This document shows, one piece after another, positions 12,390-23,996 of a stretch of DNA of 64,000 nucleotides. This stretch comes from Thuidium tamariscinum. Its lineage: Eukaryota > Streptophyta > Bryopsida > Hypnales > Thuidiaceae. The position numbers and the translations under genes were made by a program. Every line of letters starts with the position of its first letter. Within the stretch, counting starts at the first letter, position 1. The notes under the pieces are model-generated. The model made no database searches. It was not told the DNA's origin and was given only the letters and a program-made list of their open reading frames with translations. Location: NCBI GenBank assembly GCA_947034885.2, contig OX344753.2:14694001-14758000 (forward strand). Reading direction: 5' to 3'.

Positions 12390-13740
12390 AAAGACTCAAG
12401 TGATATATAATAGTCTCTTCTGTCCCCAGTGATGGCTACTGCCGCTACTTCAGTTACTTCATTCGAATTGAGCAGAGATAAGGAGCAATTTGGGTATTCC
12501 CTGCAAGCAAACGGTAATGGTATTTTCTTGTGAGAATTACCTTTTTTCAGCTTGATTTACAGGATATAGGTAATGTAGCCATCATGGGGAAAAGTAAGAT
12601 AGGGAATTTGGGAAGATGTCCTCTCTTCCAAACCAACTCAATTTACAAAATTCAATCTTCTTGAATGTAGATTTATGCATCTAAATTCTAACATTTGTAT
12701 AGATTTCAGTATGCAAAATCAATACAATTTACAAATTTTGGAGGCTCAAGTTCATCTTCTATGTAGATTTCCAATCTCATTGATTTGTACATTCCAAATT
12801 TTTTAACATAGACCCTTTAACAAGATTTCAAGAGCTCAAAATGATAGTAATACATAGATTTAAGTTCTACAAACATTTTGAAATTTCACTTGTTACAAAA
12901 CTTCATAAAATTCTAGAATGTGCAATTTCCAAGATTGATAGATTTTGGCAATTGAAGTCCCACACTTCAATCTATGATTGTCAACTTACAACTCGTATGT
13001 GTCCTACCTCACAATATCCTTAACAATTGATATGGGACAATTGCAACTTGTAAAATCTATCAAATATTAAATGGAAACAACATTGAAATGTAAGATATGT
13101 CAATATGTTGTAAAGTCTATGTACCAATTTTGATTGTAGATAGGGAATTTCGGGAGAAATTACAAAAATCCTTGCAAAGAAAACCCACAACTTCCTTCTA
13201 CACAAGATTTCTTTGAAGATCCTTAAGTTTCATGATGACATTAACAAAAAAACTTAAAACTACCATAAACTAGTATGAATAAACTACATTCTCTCCTAAA
13301 TAATTATAAGGAATTCCAACCAAGCATGCTTAGAGATATCTACTGCTTGTTGTGACATTTCTAGCTTCATTGCTCTCTCTATACATGTCATGAAGGATCA
13401 TTAGATGATGGACGTTAATCCAAGGAATGGTCTAAGCACCTAACTTATTTTCCATCTATCTCCTACTTGCAAGTAGGGTTTTATTTTTGGTTTTTAGATA
13501 AATGGTATGTGGCCTTCCTTTCAAGAAGGTTTTAAGTTGTATTAATAGCTCCATATACTTGGGGGCTTTAATTGAAAGAAACCAATTTTGAGTATACAAT
13601 TTTGAATATGTAAATTTTGTATGCATTTTTTGTATATATTGGCTTTGCATGACGTATGAAATGAGGTTTTAGGACCATTTTGTTTGAAGCTTGCCCTTAT
13701 TTTTTGAGGAAATTGAGCATTTAATTACATAAAAAAACCT
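12390..13740. other. AT-rich DNA, nothing recognised
   Basis: Short frames only. No repeat, RNA gene or protein motif that I can support. Confidence 0.5.
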
Positions 13741-14780
13741 TGCTTGCAAGGGTCTCATTCTATTACATTGAATGAAAACTAGTGTGCCTTAGTTTGTGCC
13801 ATTGCCTCAGTTATAATAACATGAAAAAGGTAGAGCCATCCATGACCAATCAAATAAAAAATTATGGACATGATATAGAGTAATACAACGCATAACAAAA
13901 AAAATTTGGAGGTGGAAGGAATTAAATGATAGGGATTGCAAAAAAATTGGTAATTTTATTAATTGAATTGAAATTACTACAAATTTTGAAAGGCTAAAAG
14001 TATTGTGGAATTTCTAGGCTCTTTCAATTATGATCATTGAATATTCATTATCTTTTCTACCATGAGTTGGAGTGTCACAAATCAAAACCCACACATACCT
14101 CTTCATAGAGAGTTTTTTACAATACCAAGAATGCAATTGCAAAATGCACGGTCTTGGAGATTTCAACATAGCAAACAAACAACCTAGATTAAGGTATAGA
14201 TATTATATTTATTAGTGTGCTTTGTGTTGTTGCCACAACTAAGTAATTATGAAAGTAATTTTATAATTATATTATTAAAAAAATAACTCAAAATTCATAA
14301 CTTGTACACTATAGGTCTAAGTGCTACAAAACAAAATGTGTGCATCCTTCTTTGCTACCAAAATAACAAATAAAAATGCATACTTCCAGAGATCTCAATA
14401 TAACAAACAAAACAAGGAAAACAAAACAAAAACACATATCTAAAGGTATGGATAGTGTGCCCTCTATCATTGCCATAGCCAAAACAAAAGCCAAAATAAT
14501 TTCTTTAATTTTCCAATTCATTAAATAAAACTTTAAAATTCAGTAACTTTCATGTATAAGGTCCAAATGCCATGAAACAATGTCCATACATTTGCTTTGG
14601 AAAGAGTTTTAACAACACTACAAGTATTGCCACTTAGGGCTCATAGTCATAGTCTAAGAAATCTCACCATAACAAACAAAGAAAACAAAAAATAAAACAT
14701 GCAACAATCTAACTTAATGTATTGATATTATCTTCATTAGTAAGTATGTGACCATACAAATAATATAGGATAAATTAGAA
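13741..14780. repeat. Degenerate tandem array, family B
   Basis: Three successive diverged units start near 13,788, 14,215 and 14,453 with a phrase like AGTGTGCCTTAGTTTGTGCC. Each is followed by AAAATT-rich DNA, a GCACCC/GCATCC-TTCTTTGC phrase and ATCTCAA-ATAACAAACAAA. The same unit recurs at 37.4-38.4 kb inside the giant CACTA element and once near 3085. Unit lengths vary from about 240 to 430 bp. Confidence 0.6.
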
Positions 14781-16010
14781 CATAGGGGGTAGCTTACACA
14801 CTCATATGAGAAAGTATTGTATTTGTATTCTCAAAGGAATTTTGAATCTCATAATTTGTACAAATGAGAAATCAACTTAATATCTCAAAAAATTCCAAAA
14901 TAAAAAAATAATGTGATAATTAAAGTTGACTTTGAATTCCATTAAATTGTTTGTGAATTGAAGATTCTAATCAAAAGTTGTGGACAAAGTTTAGAGAAGG
15001 TTAGGGAAATACATTTTGATTTTCCTTCTATAACCTTTGTCAATAACTTTAAATGAAAATTTTAAATAAAAATTGGGGGTTGGAGTTCAAATTTAACTTC
15101 ATTTCTTACATTTTCTAGTTCATCAAATTTAAAGGAAAATTGATCGAGTCTTGGAATTACTACACTTAATTGAAGTATAATGTCTCAAGTTTTTCATTTA
15201 GTCAATTCTCATACAAATTTTCATCCTTTAAACTTCACCCTAGACCTAGTATAAAAATAATACTTTGTATATATTCAAAATATTCAATGAAATATTGCAT
15301 ACTCTTCAAATATTCTAAAGAGTGATTGCCCTCAAAATCATAATGATTATATAATCAATTGTTATATAAACATCTTTCTATTCAAAATAGCAATGAAATA
15401 GCAAAAAGAACATGTTTGAAGTATTTAAAATGTGTCAAAAGACCCTAAGTTCTTATCAATACCACATCAAAAATTGTAGATAACATATACATTTGACAAT
15501 ATCAAAGTGGAATAATGTTGTGCCCATTTGATGTTGAAATAATGTTTAGATAATGTTTACAAATTACTAGTTCACCCTATACAACAACATTCTTTATTTG
15601 TTGCACTTTTTATTTATTGAAAATGTGTTGAAATCTGTTGTATAAATATTTGTTGCCATAAAGAAAGTTGATTTGGCAATGACTTTTGAATGGAGGTTTC
15701 AAATCAAAACTAGATTATTGGAACTAAGTATTAACTTCAATTTCTATAGTTTTATAGTTGATCAAATAAACTATGTTTAAAAAACTTTATCCACCATGCT
15801 TAACCCTGAAATGTCTCAATCCTTTTTTGAATTTTTGCGCATTTTCGTTTATAGCTTTGTACAGATATATCATTTACCAGAGTTGAATGAATTTGGTCAT
15901 TAAGGAAGGTTGTCTTTTCTAGATTCAAGTGTTGCATTTGATAAATGAGAAGTTAATTGGATGAAACAGTGCCTTGAAGCCCTCTGTTCATCGTCCAGAA
16001 TATGGACGTT
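14781..16010. other. AT-rich DNA, nothing recognised
   Basis: Very high AT with many short direct repeats of low complexity. No gene, RNA or bounded element found. A foldback of about 53 bp sits just after it (15,972-16,024). Confidence 0.5.
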
Positions 16011-16024
16011 GGAGCGCTTCAAGG
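15972..16024. other. Short imperfect hairpin
   Basis: CCTTGAAGC at 15,972 pairs with GCTTCAAGG at the end, and CGTCCA pairs with TGGACG around a five-base loop, with an asymmetric internal bulge. It is more GC-rich than its surroundings and abuts the foldback relative that starts at 16,025. It may be a remnant of that element and is too short and imperfect to call a microRNA precursor. Confidence 0.35.
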
Positions 16025-16330
16025 TTAAATGAGATCTTAGCATTAGGGGAGATTTAAGCCTTTGGATGATTACAAGTTCTTGAATGTTAGGGACACTACT
16101 ACATCAGCAATTTGATGTAGTTGAGCAACTAATTATTTTTTAAATAATTTTTTTCTTTTAAATATATTCTAAAAATTTTGAAATTTAAAAAAAATTTCTT
16201 TTGAAATTCAAAAATTCAAACCAACAATGGTTGGTCTACAACATTGGAAACAATTTTGAGGAATGGCCCTAAAACAATCTCTTGAAGGCCAAAAACTCCT
16301 CTAATATTTCCCTAAATACATAATTATAAC
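16025..16330. mobile_element. Diverged relative of the 11,413 foldback element
   Basis: Starts TTAAATGAGATCTTAGCATTA and carries CAACATTGGAA followed by AATGGCCCT in the same order as the element at 11,413-11,696. The ends are poorly conserved, so the limits are approximate. Confidence 0.4.
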
Positions 16331-16510
16331 ATTTTGACATATCTCATATAGATTGTTATGCCTTCTATTGTCCACTTTTGTAAAGTATTTGCCTTAATAT
16401 CACCATTGATGTGATTAGATTGAGAATTTAAATTGAGCAAACTAACAATATGGGAATTATCTATTACATAAAACACATTTCCTAATACTACTATATACTA
16501 CAAGAAATCC

Positions 16511-16806
16511 CGGGGAGGACACTTCTTGTATATTTGGAGGACCCACGTGCGGCGATGGGGTATTTTTAGGGGGGCTATCAATTACTTGTAATCATTACTT
16601 GACAACATTAAAAGAGCCTCTGTTTTATCATAAAGCGGAAAAATCAGCCATATTATCATTTCTATTTTATTTTTAAAACACTTTTCTCTTTTAATGTCCC
16701 CTATTTTATATGTAAATGTCTTATAAATTTTACCTAAGATTATTTAAATGTACCCTATATTCCGCTGCACGTAGGTTATTAAAAAATGAGAAGTGTCCTC
16801 CCCTAG
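16511..16806. mobile_element. Mutator-like MITE with 10-bp TSD
   Basis: A perfect direct repeat CAAGAAATCC flanks the element (16,501-16,510 and 16,807-16,816). The left end GGGGAGGACACTTCTT matches the complement of the right end. Complementarity resumes deeper: ACGTGCGGCG near the left, and ACGTGCAGCGG in the complement of the right. TIRs of about 60 bp with a 9-10-bp TSD fit Mutator-like elements. hAT elements (8 bp) are the main alternative. No coding capacity. Confidence 0.8.
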
Positions 16807-16816
16807 CAAGAAATCC

Positions 16817-18182
16817 ATGATTCTATGATTGATTCTACTTGTCTAACTAGATATAATTATGAATTCAATAGTACTTAGATTGGACTGTCGATGTGGATTT
16901 TGTTAGATGGTGGTTACATCTTTGCCACAATCATGTTGGCCTCTTACACAATCACATATATGGGCTTAGTTAGATTGTAATGATGCATCCATAACTATAA
17001 TATTGACCTATTTACGTGGGCTAAGTGAGATGGTATTTATATCTTTAGTCACAATAGATGGGATCCCAATGAAACCTTAATTAGGAACATATTCTATATA
17101 GTCATAATTACAATAGATAATTTTACTACAATTTCTATAAAAATGACAACTTGAATCGTTCCAACAAGCTCAAGTTTTTAAAAAATCTTGCTATTTGCTA
17201 CTAGAAGAATCCATTTCATTTCCATGGAAGAGTGCATTGAAAGAGTTTCATTTGCAATTAAGGTCTTGTAGGATTATTGTTTGATTTATCAAGTTTACCT
17301 AAGTTTTCTTAAAACATTTATAAAAAAATTTAATTAAGAAATGATTGGCACTAATTTAATTAATTATATTGAATCAAAACTACAATGTGTCCTATTCGTA
17401 TTTTCCTCTTGCTTTTAAAAAAAAGCTATCAAGAATTAAAAGCCTATTTGTTCTACGTCCCACATTGAAGTCATAGAAAAACAATCAGTTAATCAGATCT
17501 TGTAAATTAAATTGGTGGATTATAAGGTATTTTTAATTTATTTTGTTCAAAGTTTAGATCTTCCCTCCATAAAGGATTTGGTATATTGAGAATTATGGAA
17601 TATAAATTGTGATAAATATGAAATATTATCTTTTAAATATCAATGACATTTTGAACACATTACAATAGTAGATTTCACTCATTATAGGTATTGCAATAAT
17701 TGTAGTTTATTGCTTTGCTATGTAGAGGTAATAAGAATCTTATATCTACCTTCTACAAATAAATCTCAAAGCAAGAAATTGAAATTTAAGCACTAATTGA
17801 AGAGAATCTTAATAAATAAATTATAAGGAGATGGTCTTCTAGTTTACAAGCAATTATTGTATAAAAGAATTAAAAAATTAGTTAATTATATATTGAATGA
17901 AAGTTTGGAAAATGAATTTTCTTTTTCTATACATTTTGAAACATTGGAAAATTAAAATTGGTGGTTCATTTGGCAAATGACCATTTTTATAGAGATTTTA
18001 CAAATGAATATATTTTAATTAAATTTTTTGATAATTTTCCACTTATTACAAACAAAAAATTCAACATATCTTTGTTTTTGAGATCTTGTATTTATTAGTC
18101 GTCTTACTTAGAAAATGATTTTATGCTTGATCATCTTTAGATACAAATTTTTAAATCCTAAATGCACAAATCACCATATATT
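16817..18182. other. AT-rich host DNA up to the CACTA insertion
   Basis: No gene found. The last tens of bases (from about 18,150) resemble the start of dispersed repeat family A. This repeat is cut by the CACTA element and continues at 63,513. Confidence 0.55.
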
Positions 18183-20032
18183 CACTACTGGAGGTGGGTC
18201 GAAAATCAAGAGAAAAAGAACATGAACCTGTCGTCGCTAACAGTAAAAGTTTTTTTGGTTCAGAACCGCTTGCTGTGGGTCGAAGGCAACACATGCATGT
18301 TGCTTACGTCTTGAGAGACAAGTACTCGGTCGTTAATTCTGTCATGAAGTGCACAGAATGATGCTGACTTGAATTTGAGCCTCACGTATTTCCGTAACAT
18401 TTGATAATTTACCGTGTCTACGTTTGCTGTGCATACCTTCATGAGGCATTCACATAACCGTTTTCTTCACCACATTTTTATATGGATTCATATAGATGTA
18501 CATGTTCACACTTACTTCTGAGTTATACATTAATCGGGGAAAAATGGAAGTACACATGCAGAGGTGGCCCTGGATTTGCATAGAATTAAATGAATTACTC
18601 CTGCAGTCGGGGATTTGGCACTTATGGACATTCAGCATCTCCGAAGAAAAGAACATGTGGACGGCCTCATTGACTATTAGTCGGCAGAAACTGTAACCTT
18701 CTCCATTTCGTTAAGCATTGTCACAACACTCATTCTCTCCACAAACTGTCTGTGATGAAGCCTTCTTCTACAACAGAGCTACGAATATGTTGCAGCAAAT
18801 GTTCGCAGACTGCTTCCCATGAAATTAAATTCAGGGCCGCCGTCCTGTTCAGTGCTTCCAGGCAGCACTTCCACTTTCTTTGTTTGCAGTCATCCTACCT
18901 TTCGAACTGCAGAACACTTCGTGAACCTCCTCATAGACGTGAATGTTAGTGTAACTGCAGGAAGTGCAAGACAATTGTACCTCAATCCTGGAATGCTACT
19001 TCCGTGAAAGCACTTCGAACTCTAGTTTTGAGACTTCCCCCCACTTGGACCTTCTGTCGTTACTGCAGTCCTAAACTGAAATGAATGCAAGAAACTATGT
19101 GATGTCCTTCGACAGGGTGTTCCCACTGTCAGCACTTCTCTGGCATTACTTCCTGTCATTCTTCGTGTACCCACGTCTTCATATTTCAAGAAACATGTTT
19201 CGTTCGAGGTTGAACTGCAAGGCTCCCCGCGAAGTACTCGATGTTTCCATCAGTTTTCCGCTTCTCAAACGCATGAACTTCTCCCGTGACCCATGTCGTC
19301 CCAATTCTGCTCGCGCACTGCAACGATGTTTTAAACTAAAGCAGTTCATTCTAATCGTAATGGCACAGAAGGCAATACATATTTTAGTAGAACGGCAACG
19401 TGCACTTGGAAACCGCTGAAATCCACCGTAGCATCTTCAATTCTTCTACATGTATTACCCACTTTGTCACTTCCAGTACCCTGCGGTGCGTTGCTAAGTC
19501 CGCAACCCCCTGCAGTCCTCAAAAACTCCTGATGCCTTCGAAGTGAAAATTTTTGTACTCAAGGCACTTCTCGAAGTAGAAACAGTTTTCCACAGTCGTT
19601 TTCCATTCCTTCTTCATTTCCATGTCCCCTTCAGAACCCTCTGCTCCTTCTCTGTCTCGTAAGGACTGGTACTTGGTGGTCCATGTGCGCTCAGCGTGCT
19701 GCGCTTTGAAGGAGAACATGTACCTGGCCCACGGTATGATATGTACGCACACACTCACTCCAGAAGCATACACATGCGCCATGACTGAAAGCAGTCCTAC
19801 AATGTGCTGCGCACTGTCGACATCTTCAAATAATCCTTATTCCTGTGAACCTCACTGTGAAGAGTGCAGTCGATTCCATGGCTGCCACTACTCCTGCACA
19901 CAGTGCAAGAAGTGAACGGAAATGCAAGCATTAGGAACCTTCTATGAAAGCTGCGCACTGTGATTTGGAAATGAAGTGCAATTCAGTGGAAGACACTTAC
20001 TCATGAAAAAGTGAACGTCGCTCTGGTCATTG
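18183..20032. repeat. Left subterminal region of the outer CACTA
   Basis: Noncoding. It holds repeated GAAGTGC/GCACTTC heptamers (for example 18,961, 19,132, 19,563 and 19,973) and variants with ACTTC or GCACTG. In En/Spm, TNPA binds short subterminal motifs, so these are candidate binding sites for the TNPA-like protein encoded at about 60-62 kb. Frames of 60-110 codons in this stretch show no family resemblance. Confidence 0.6.
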
Positions 20033-20232
20033 TCACTCAGAGTCAGAAGAGAGCCCGAGGTCACGATCAAAGAATTCATCGTCCTCGGGTCTTTCATGAA
20101 ATACATCCTCTCTCAAGATCTCTCTTGCACTTGACGGCCCTCTCACAGTGTCCTCCGATATTGTCTGAGGAAGTCGAAGCCCTTCGTGGTCATTGTCCAG
20201 TCCTCTGTCTAACATCTGATTGCCGCTTTCCC

Positions 20233-20563
20233 CACTATACCAAAAAGTAGTAAGAAAAAACCGCACTCAAAATTGAGTGCGGTTCTTTTTGCCACGTTTT
20301 TGTGCATGCGTGCGTAGTGGATTTTCACAGTTTTTTGCAATTTTCCACTGCAATTTTAGGAATTTCTGGGCGTGTAATATACCATTGGAAAGGTCTTTAA
20401 AATACCTTTCTAATGATATATTATACGCCCCCAAATTCCAAAAATTGTAGTGAAAAATTACAAAAAACCGTAGAAATCCATTACGCGCACATGCACAAAA
20501 ACATGGCAAAAAGAACCGCATTCAATTTTGAGTGGTTTTTTTTTACCACTTTTTGTTATAGTG
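20233..20563. mobile_element. CACTATA-family MITE inside TNP2 (331 bp)
   Basis: The left end CACTATACCAAAAAGTAGTA matches the complement of the right end (CACTATAACAAAAAGTGGTA). The TSD is CCC (20,230-20,232 and 20,564-20,566). Just inside the left end is a perfect hairpin, CCGCACTCAA-AA-TTGAGTGCGG, and the whole element is nearly palindromic. Removing it with one CCC copy restores the TNP2 frame, which fixes the boundaries. The insertion itself supplies a TAA stop. The TIR plan is the same as that of the 26.5-kb element at 26,498. Confidence 0.94.
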
Positions 20564-22561
20564 CCCCCAATGAATTGTCAACACGCCTCTCTCGAATTTC
20601 CCGCCGCAAAATAACTCTCCAATCCGGCATGTCATTAGCGGCACTGAAGAAGACCTGGTCGCAATGCTTTGGAAAGGCAAACGAGTCTTTGCCAAATCGC
20701 TCGCAACTATTGAAATTAGCAACTGTGAAGCCCCACTTGTCCTTTTTCACAGTTGCATTTGGCCCACGGTAGTTTGCTTTCACCCATCTGCAAACAAAAA
20801 CCACGACACAAGTCCCATGATAGTCTAACTCTACTATCTCTTCTAACTCACCCACATACTCCACCTCCGCTTCTACAAGGTTTCTGTCCCTTACACTTGC
20901 CCGCCATGGTCTAATGAAAGTTGCGGCCACACCGCTGTCTTGTGTTTCCAAAGTTCTCTCGTAGCTTGCCACTCGGAATCGGTTCCCAAAAGCCCACATG
21001 CTCCTGAATTTCCTGCACTGAAATTGTGGAGGTCTGGAGAGATCCACGACAGTGTCCGAAACCTCAATTCCCCTTGACAGTGCTGACTCCACATCTTCGT
21101 CCAACCAATTTGCAAAGGATGGCTTCTCACGTAAATTCTCTGGAAATGGTGCACCCCGTCTCCCTTTCCTGTGAGGATGTTCTCGCCTCCACAGCCTTCT
21201 CTGCTCCTCGCGTTCTACCTTCTCATGCTCGTACCGTCTGCATTAGTATGAAGAGAACATTATCCAGTAATACCGACATCATTTCGTTGCGTACAAAACT
21301 TCCACAAATGCTTGCTCCACTGCACCGGGATGGAAGTTCTGTGAAGGACGTCAATGAAAGCATCCTACACAATGCCTACTGCGTGCTCAACAGACGTGGC
21401 AGCGCTACATTTTCAAATTCTCATCGCCATTGTGCACACAAGTACCTACAACTGCACACTACATTTTTATTTCTCCTCATACAGAAAGGATGCGCTGCGA
21501 CTGCTGCACAGGTATAGAAGGCGTTAGTGTCTCACATGGGCGCTAATCCCTCTGCTCCCGTCATCCCTAAGGTTGCCTGCTGCAATGATGCAAGCCTTCA
21601 TCGTCGTTCAAGGCTCCCTACTTGAGAAATTTATTCATCGAAGTGGTTGAAGAGCGACTTACTTGCGGTGTTCTTCACAATCTCCAGACGTGTCAATCAC
21701 GAAATCATGGAACAGCTGCCTTCGCTCGTCACTTAATGTCGTTAGAACTCCCTGCCCCTCCAGAATTTCGTCTGCCATCTTCGGATCTTCCTGGGAATCC
21801 CAAACCCTTGTACATGTAGGGATATAATTCGACATGTACTCTGTCACATAACCTACTGCCTCTTCCACCTCATAACTGGCTGCAATACTCCCTTCCGGTT
21901 TCGCCAGATTCCTCACATACTTCTTCAATCCCTTGTAGTAGCGCTCGTATGGATACATCCAACGACTGTGGACAGGCCCACAAATGAAAAGCTCTTGGAC
22001 TAAATGGTACGGTAAGTGCAGCATTATTGTGAACGCTGAGGGCGGCAGCTGTTTCTCCAGCAACACCATAGTTTCCGCTACGTCTGCTAGGAGTTGGTTC
22101 TTTGAGTCTTCACTAATCACTTTGTCACAAATTCTCTGGAACACCCTACTCAATTTAATGATCACACACGCCAATTCCTGGTTCTCGATGTTCCTCACGC
22201 ATAAAGGCAGCACTTGTTGCATTATAACGTGAAAATCATGTGACTTCAACCCCTACAATTTGCCGGTCTCAATTTTTCGGCGAATATTGGATACGTACCG
22301 GCTGGGCATCTTCAACTCACGTAGCGTCTTGAAGAAAATCTCTCTATCACGTCTTGACAAAACGTATTCCGCATCTGGCATTACAAATTTCTCGCTACCC
22401 GGAAAGGTTTCACGAACCCACAAATGTTGCCGCATGTGGCGACCCTGCAAATCCAATCGCACTGCTGGCGTATCCTTCTCGCCAAGGAGGAATTTCAGGA
22501 GTGCCTCACATATATTTTTCTCGCAGTGCATGACATCCAATGTATGCCTACAAAGAAGATC

Positions 22562-23996
22562 CTAAGAACACACGGAAAAAGTGACGAGCAGTAGTCAGTA
22601 CCTCTTGCTTGGGACATGAAAGAAGGACACCAGAGACTTTGGCTTCGTGAACATGAAAGCCTTGCACTATACTTCGACTTCCAATTCCAAAGTACTGTCC
22701 GTGACTTCGAAGTTGGATTGCAGCACATGTGCTACTGCCTCTATGTACCTTCATAATGTTGTGCACACCTAGACAGAAGCATATGTGGGCGTGAGGACAT
22801 TGGAAGTCATCATAGAAACATTCACTGCAAGCACTCTCTCTGTAAGCTAATTTCACTATTCCTCACTAGCAATGCAATCGACATGACAGAACTTCACAGC
22901 GGTATTACAATTCTCCTGTCATACAAGGCGCCTATCAGACATTGACTTGCCAAGGAGCCTTCTCTCGTAGACAGACACACTGCTATGATAGGTGTCCCAA
23001 ACACTACAGCACTGCAACTCACACTCTTGTTCAACTCTGCATGTACGTACATCTGACGAGAAGAACAATACACAAGTGGGCAACATGCACCTACATATGC
23101 AAGTCCTGGACCGTTCACGCATGCCTTCTTCAGAAGGAGCGGACTCCAACAACCCTTTCCTCCCCAGAACGGATGTCGCACAATTCATGCATTCACGGAG
23201 TACCTCTGTCCTCAGAATGCACCTTCCCTAACAATGCCAAATGCAGTACTCCTTTCTTTCCTAGCACGTTCATGGTACGTCATCCGTTCAAGTGATACTG
23301 ACATTGGAAGTTGTAGCACTGGAAAACGTTCTAGGACCACCTTGCTGTATAGTCCACATATCCGTACGTGACGACTTGACAAGCAAAAATGCTGGTGACA
23401 CGGTGCTTGGCACTTGACAGCATAGAAGCGCTCAGAGCACTATTGTGTAACGCCTCCAACGACTCGCACACCATTACCCGTGTGCGCTTCCACTTCAGCC
23501 AGTGCCAGGAATGATTTCACTGAAGACAGACTTCACGCACCGGGACTTCTTTCACAGAACTCCTCATTCTTTATCATCGTCTTCCAATGAACTGTGTCCA
23601 ACTAATTGTACGTAGAACGGTGTTTGTCATGCACAGGATGAAGAACATGACATTCATAGACTATAGAAGCGCTTCGACAGTGACGTCCAAGAGTTGAAGA
23701 GAAAAGGTAACGCACTGGAGTCCCAGTCACTTCCACATCGCCCACCCCATGCACGCACTCACGGCCTTACCGACTTCCAGTATTACAACTCCTTCCACTT
23801 CTGTGTACCAATCTCGTCCAACATGAACACAAACACGAAGAGTAGATTCACATCCACTACTGCATATCACACATACCTCTGAAGACAATTAAAGCACATG
23901 TCTATTTGGCTCTCGAAATTCACCATACAGGAAACACTACTGCTGTCAATTCCCATTGCTAAATGGCATTCATGAGGGCAGCTTGCAGGACCTTAC
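22562..23996 (-). other. TNP2 intron 2, rich in ACTTC motifs
   Basis: This 1.4-kb intron separates the Transposase_21 core from the LDVMH exon. The donor GAG|GTAAGG is at 23,997/23,996 and the acceptor CTTAG|GATC is at 22,562/22,561. Its sequence has the same CACTTC/GAAGTG texture as the element arms, so subterminal-type repeats extend into the gene. Confidence 0.65.

Noticed and set aside
20413-20772. 119-codon plus-strand frame running from the MITE into TNP2 exon 4
   Set aside because: Antisense to the DUF4216-like exon and begins inside the inserted MITE; not a gene.
22942-23295. 117-codon plus-strand frame and opposite 95-codon frames
   Set aside because: They lie in TNP2 intron 2, with no recognisable domain, and overlap one another on opposite strands.
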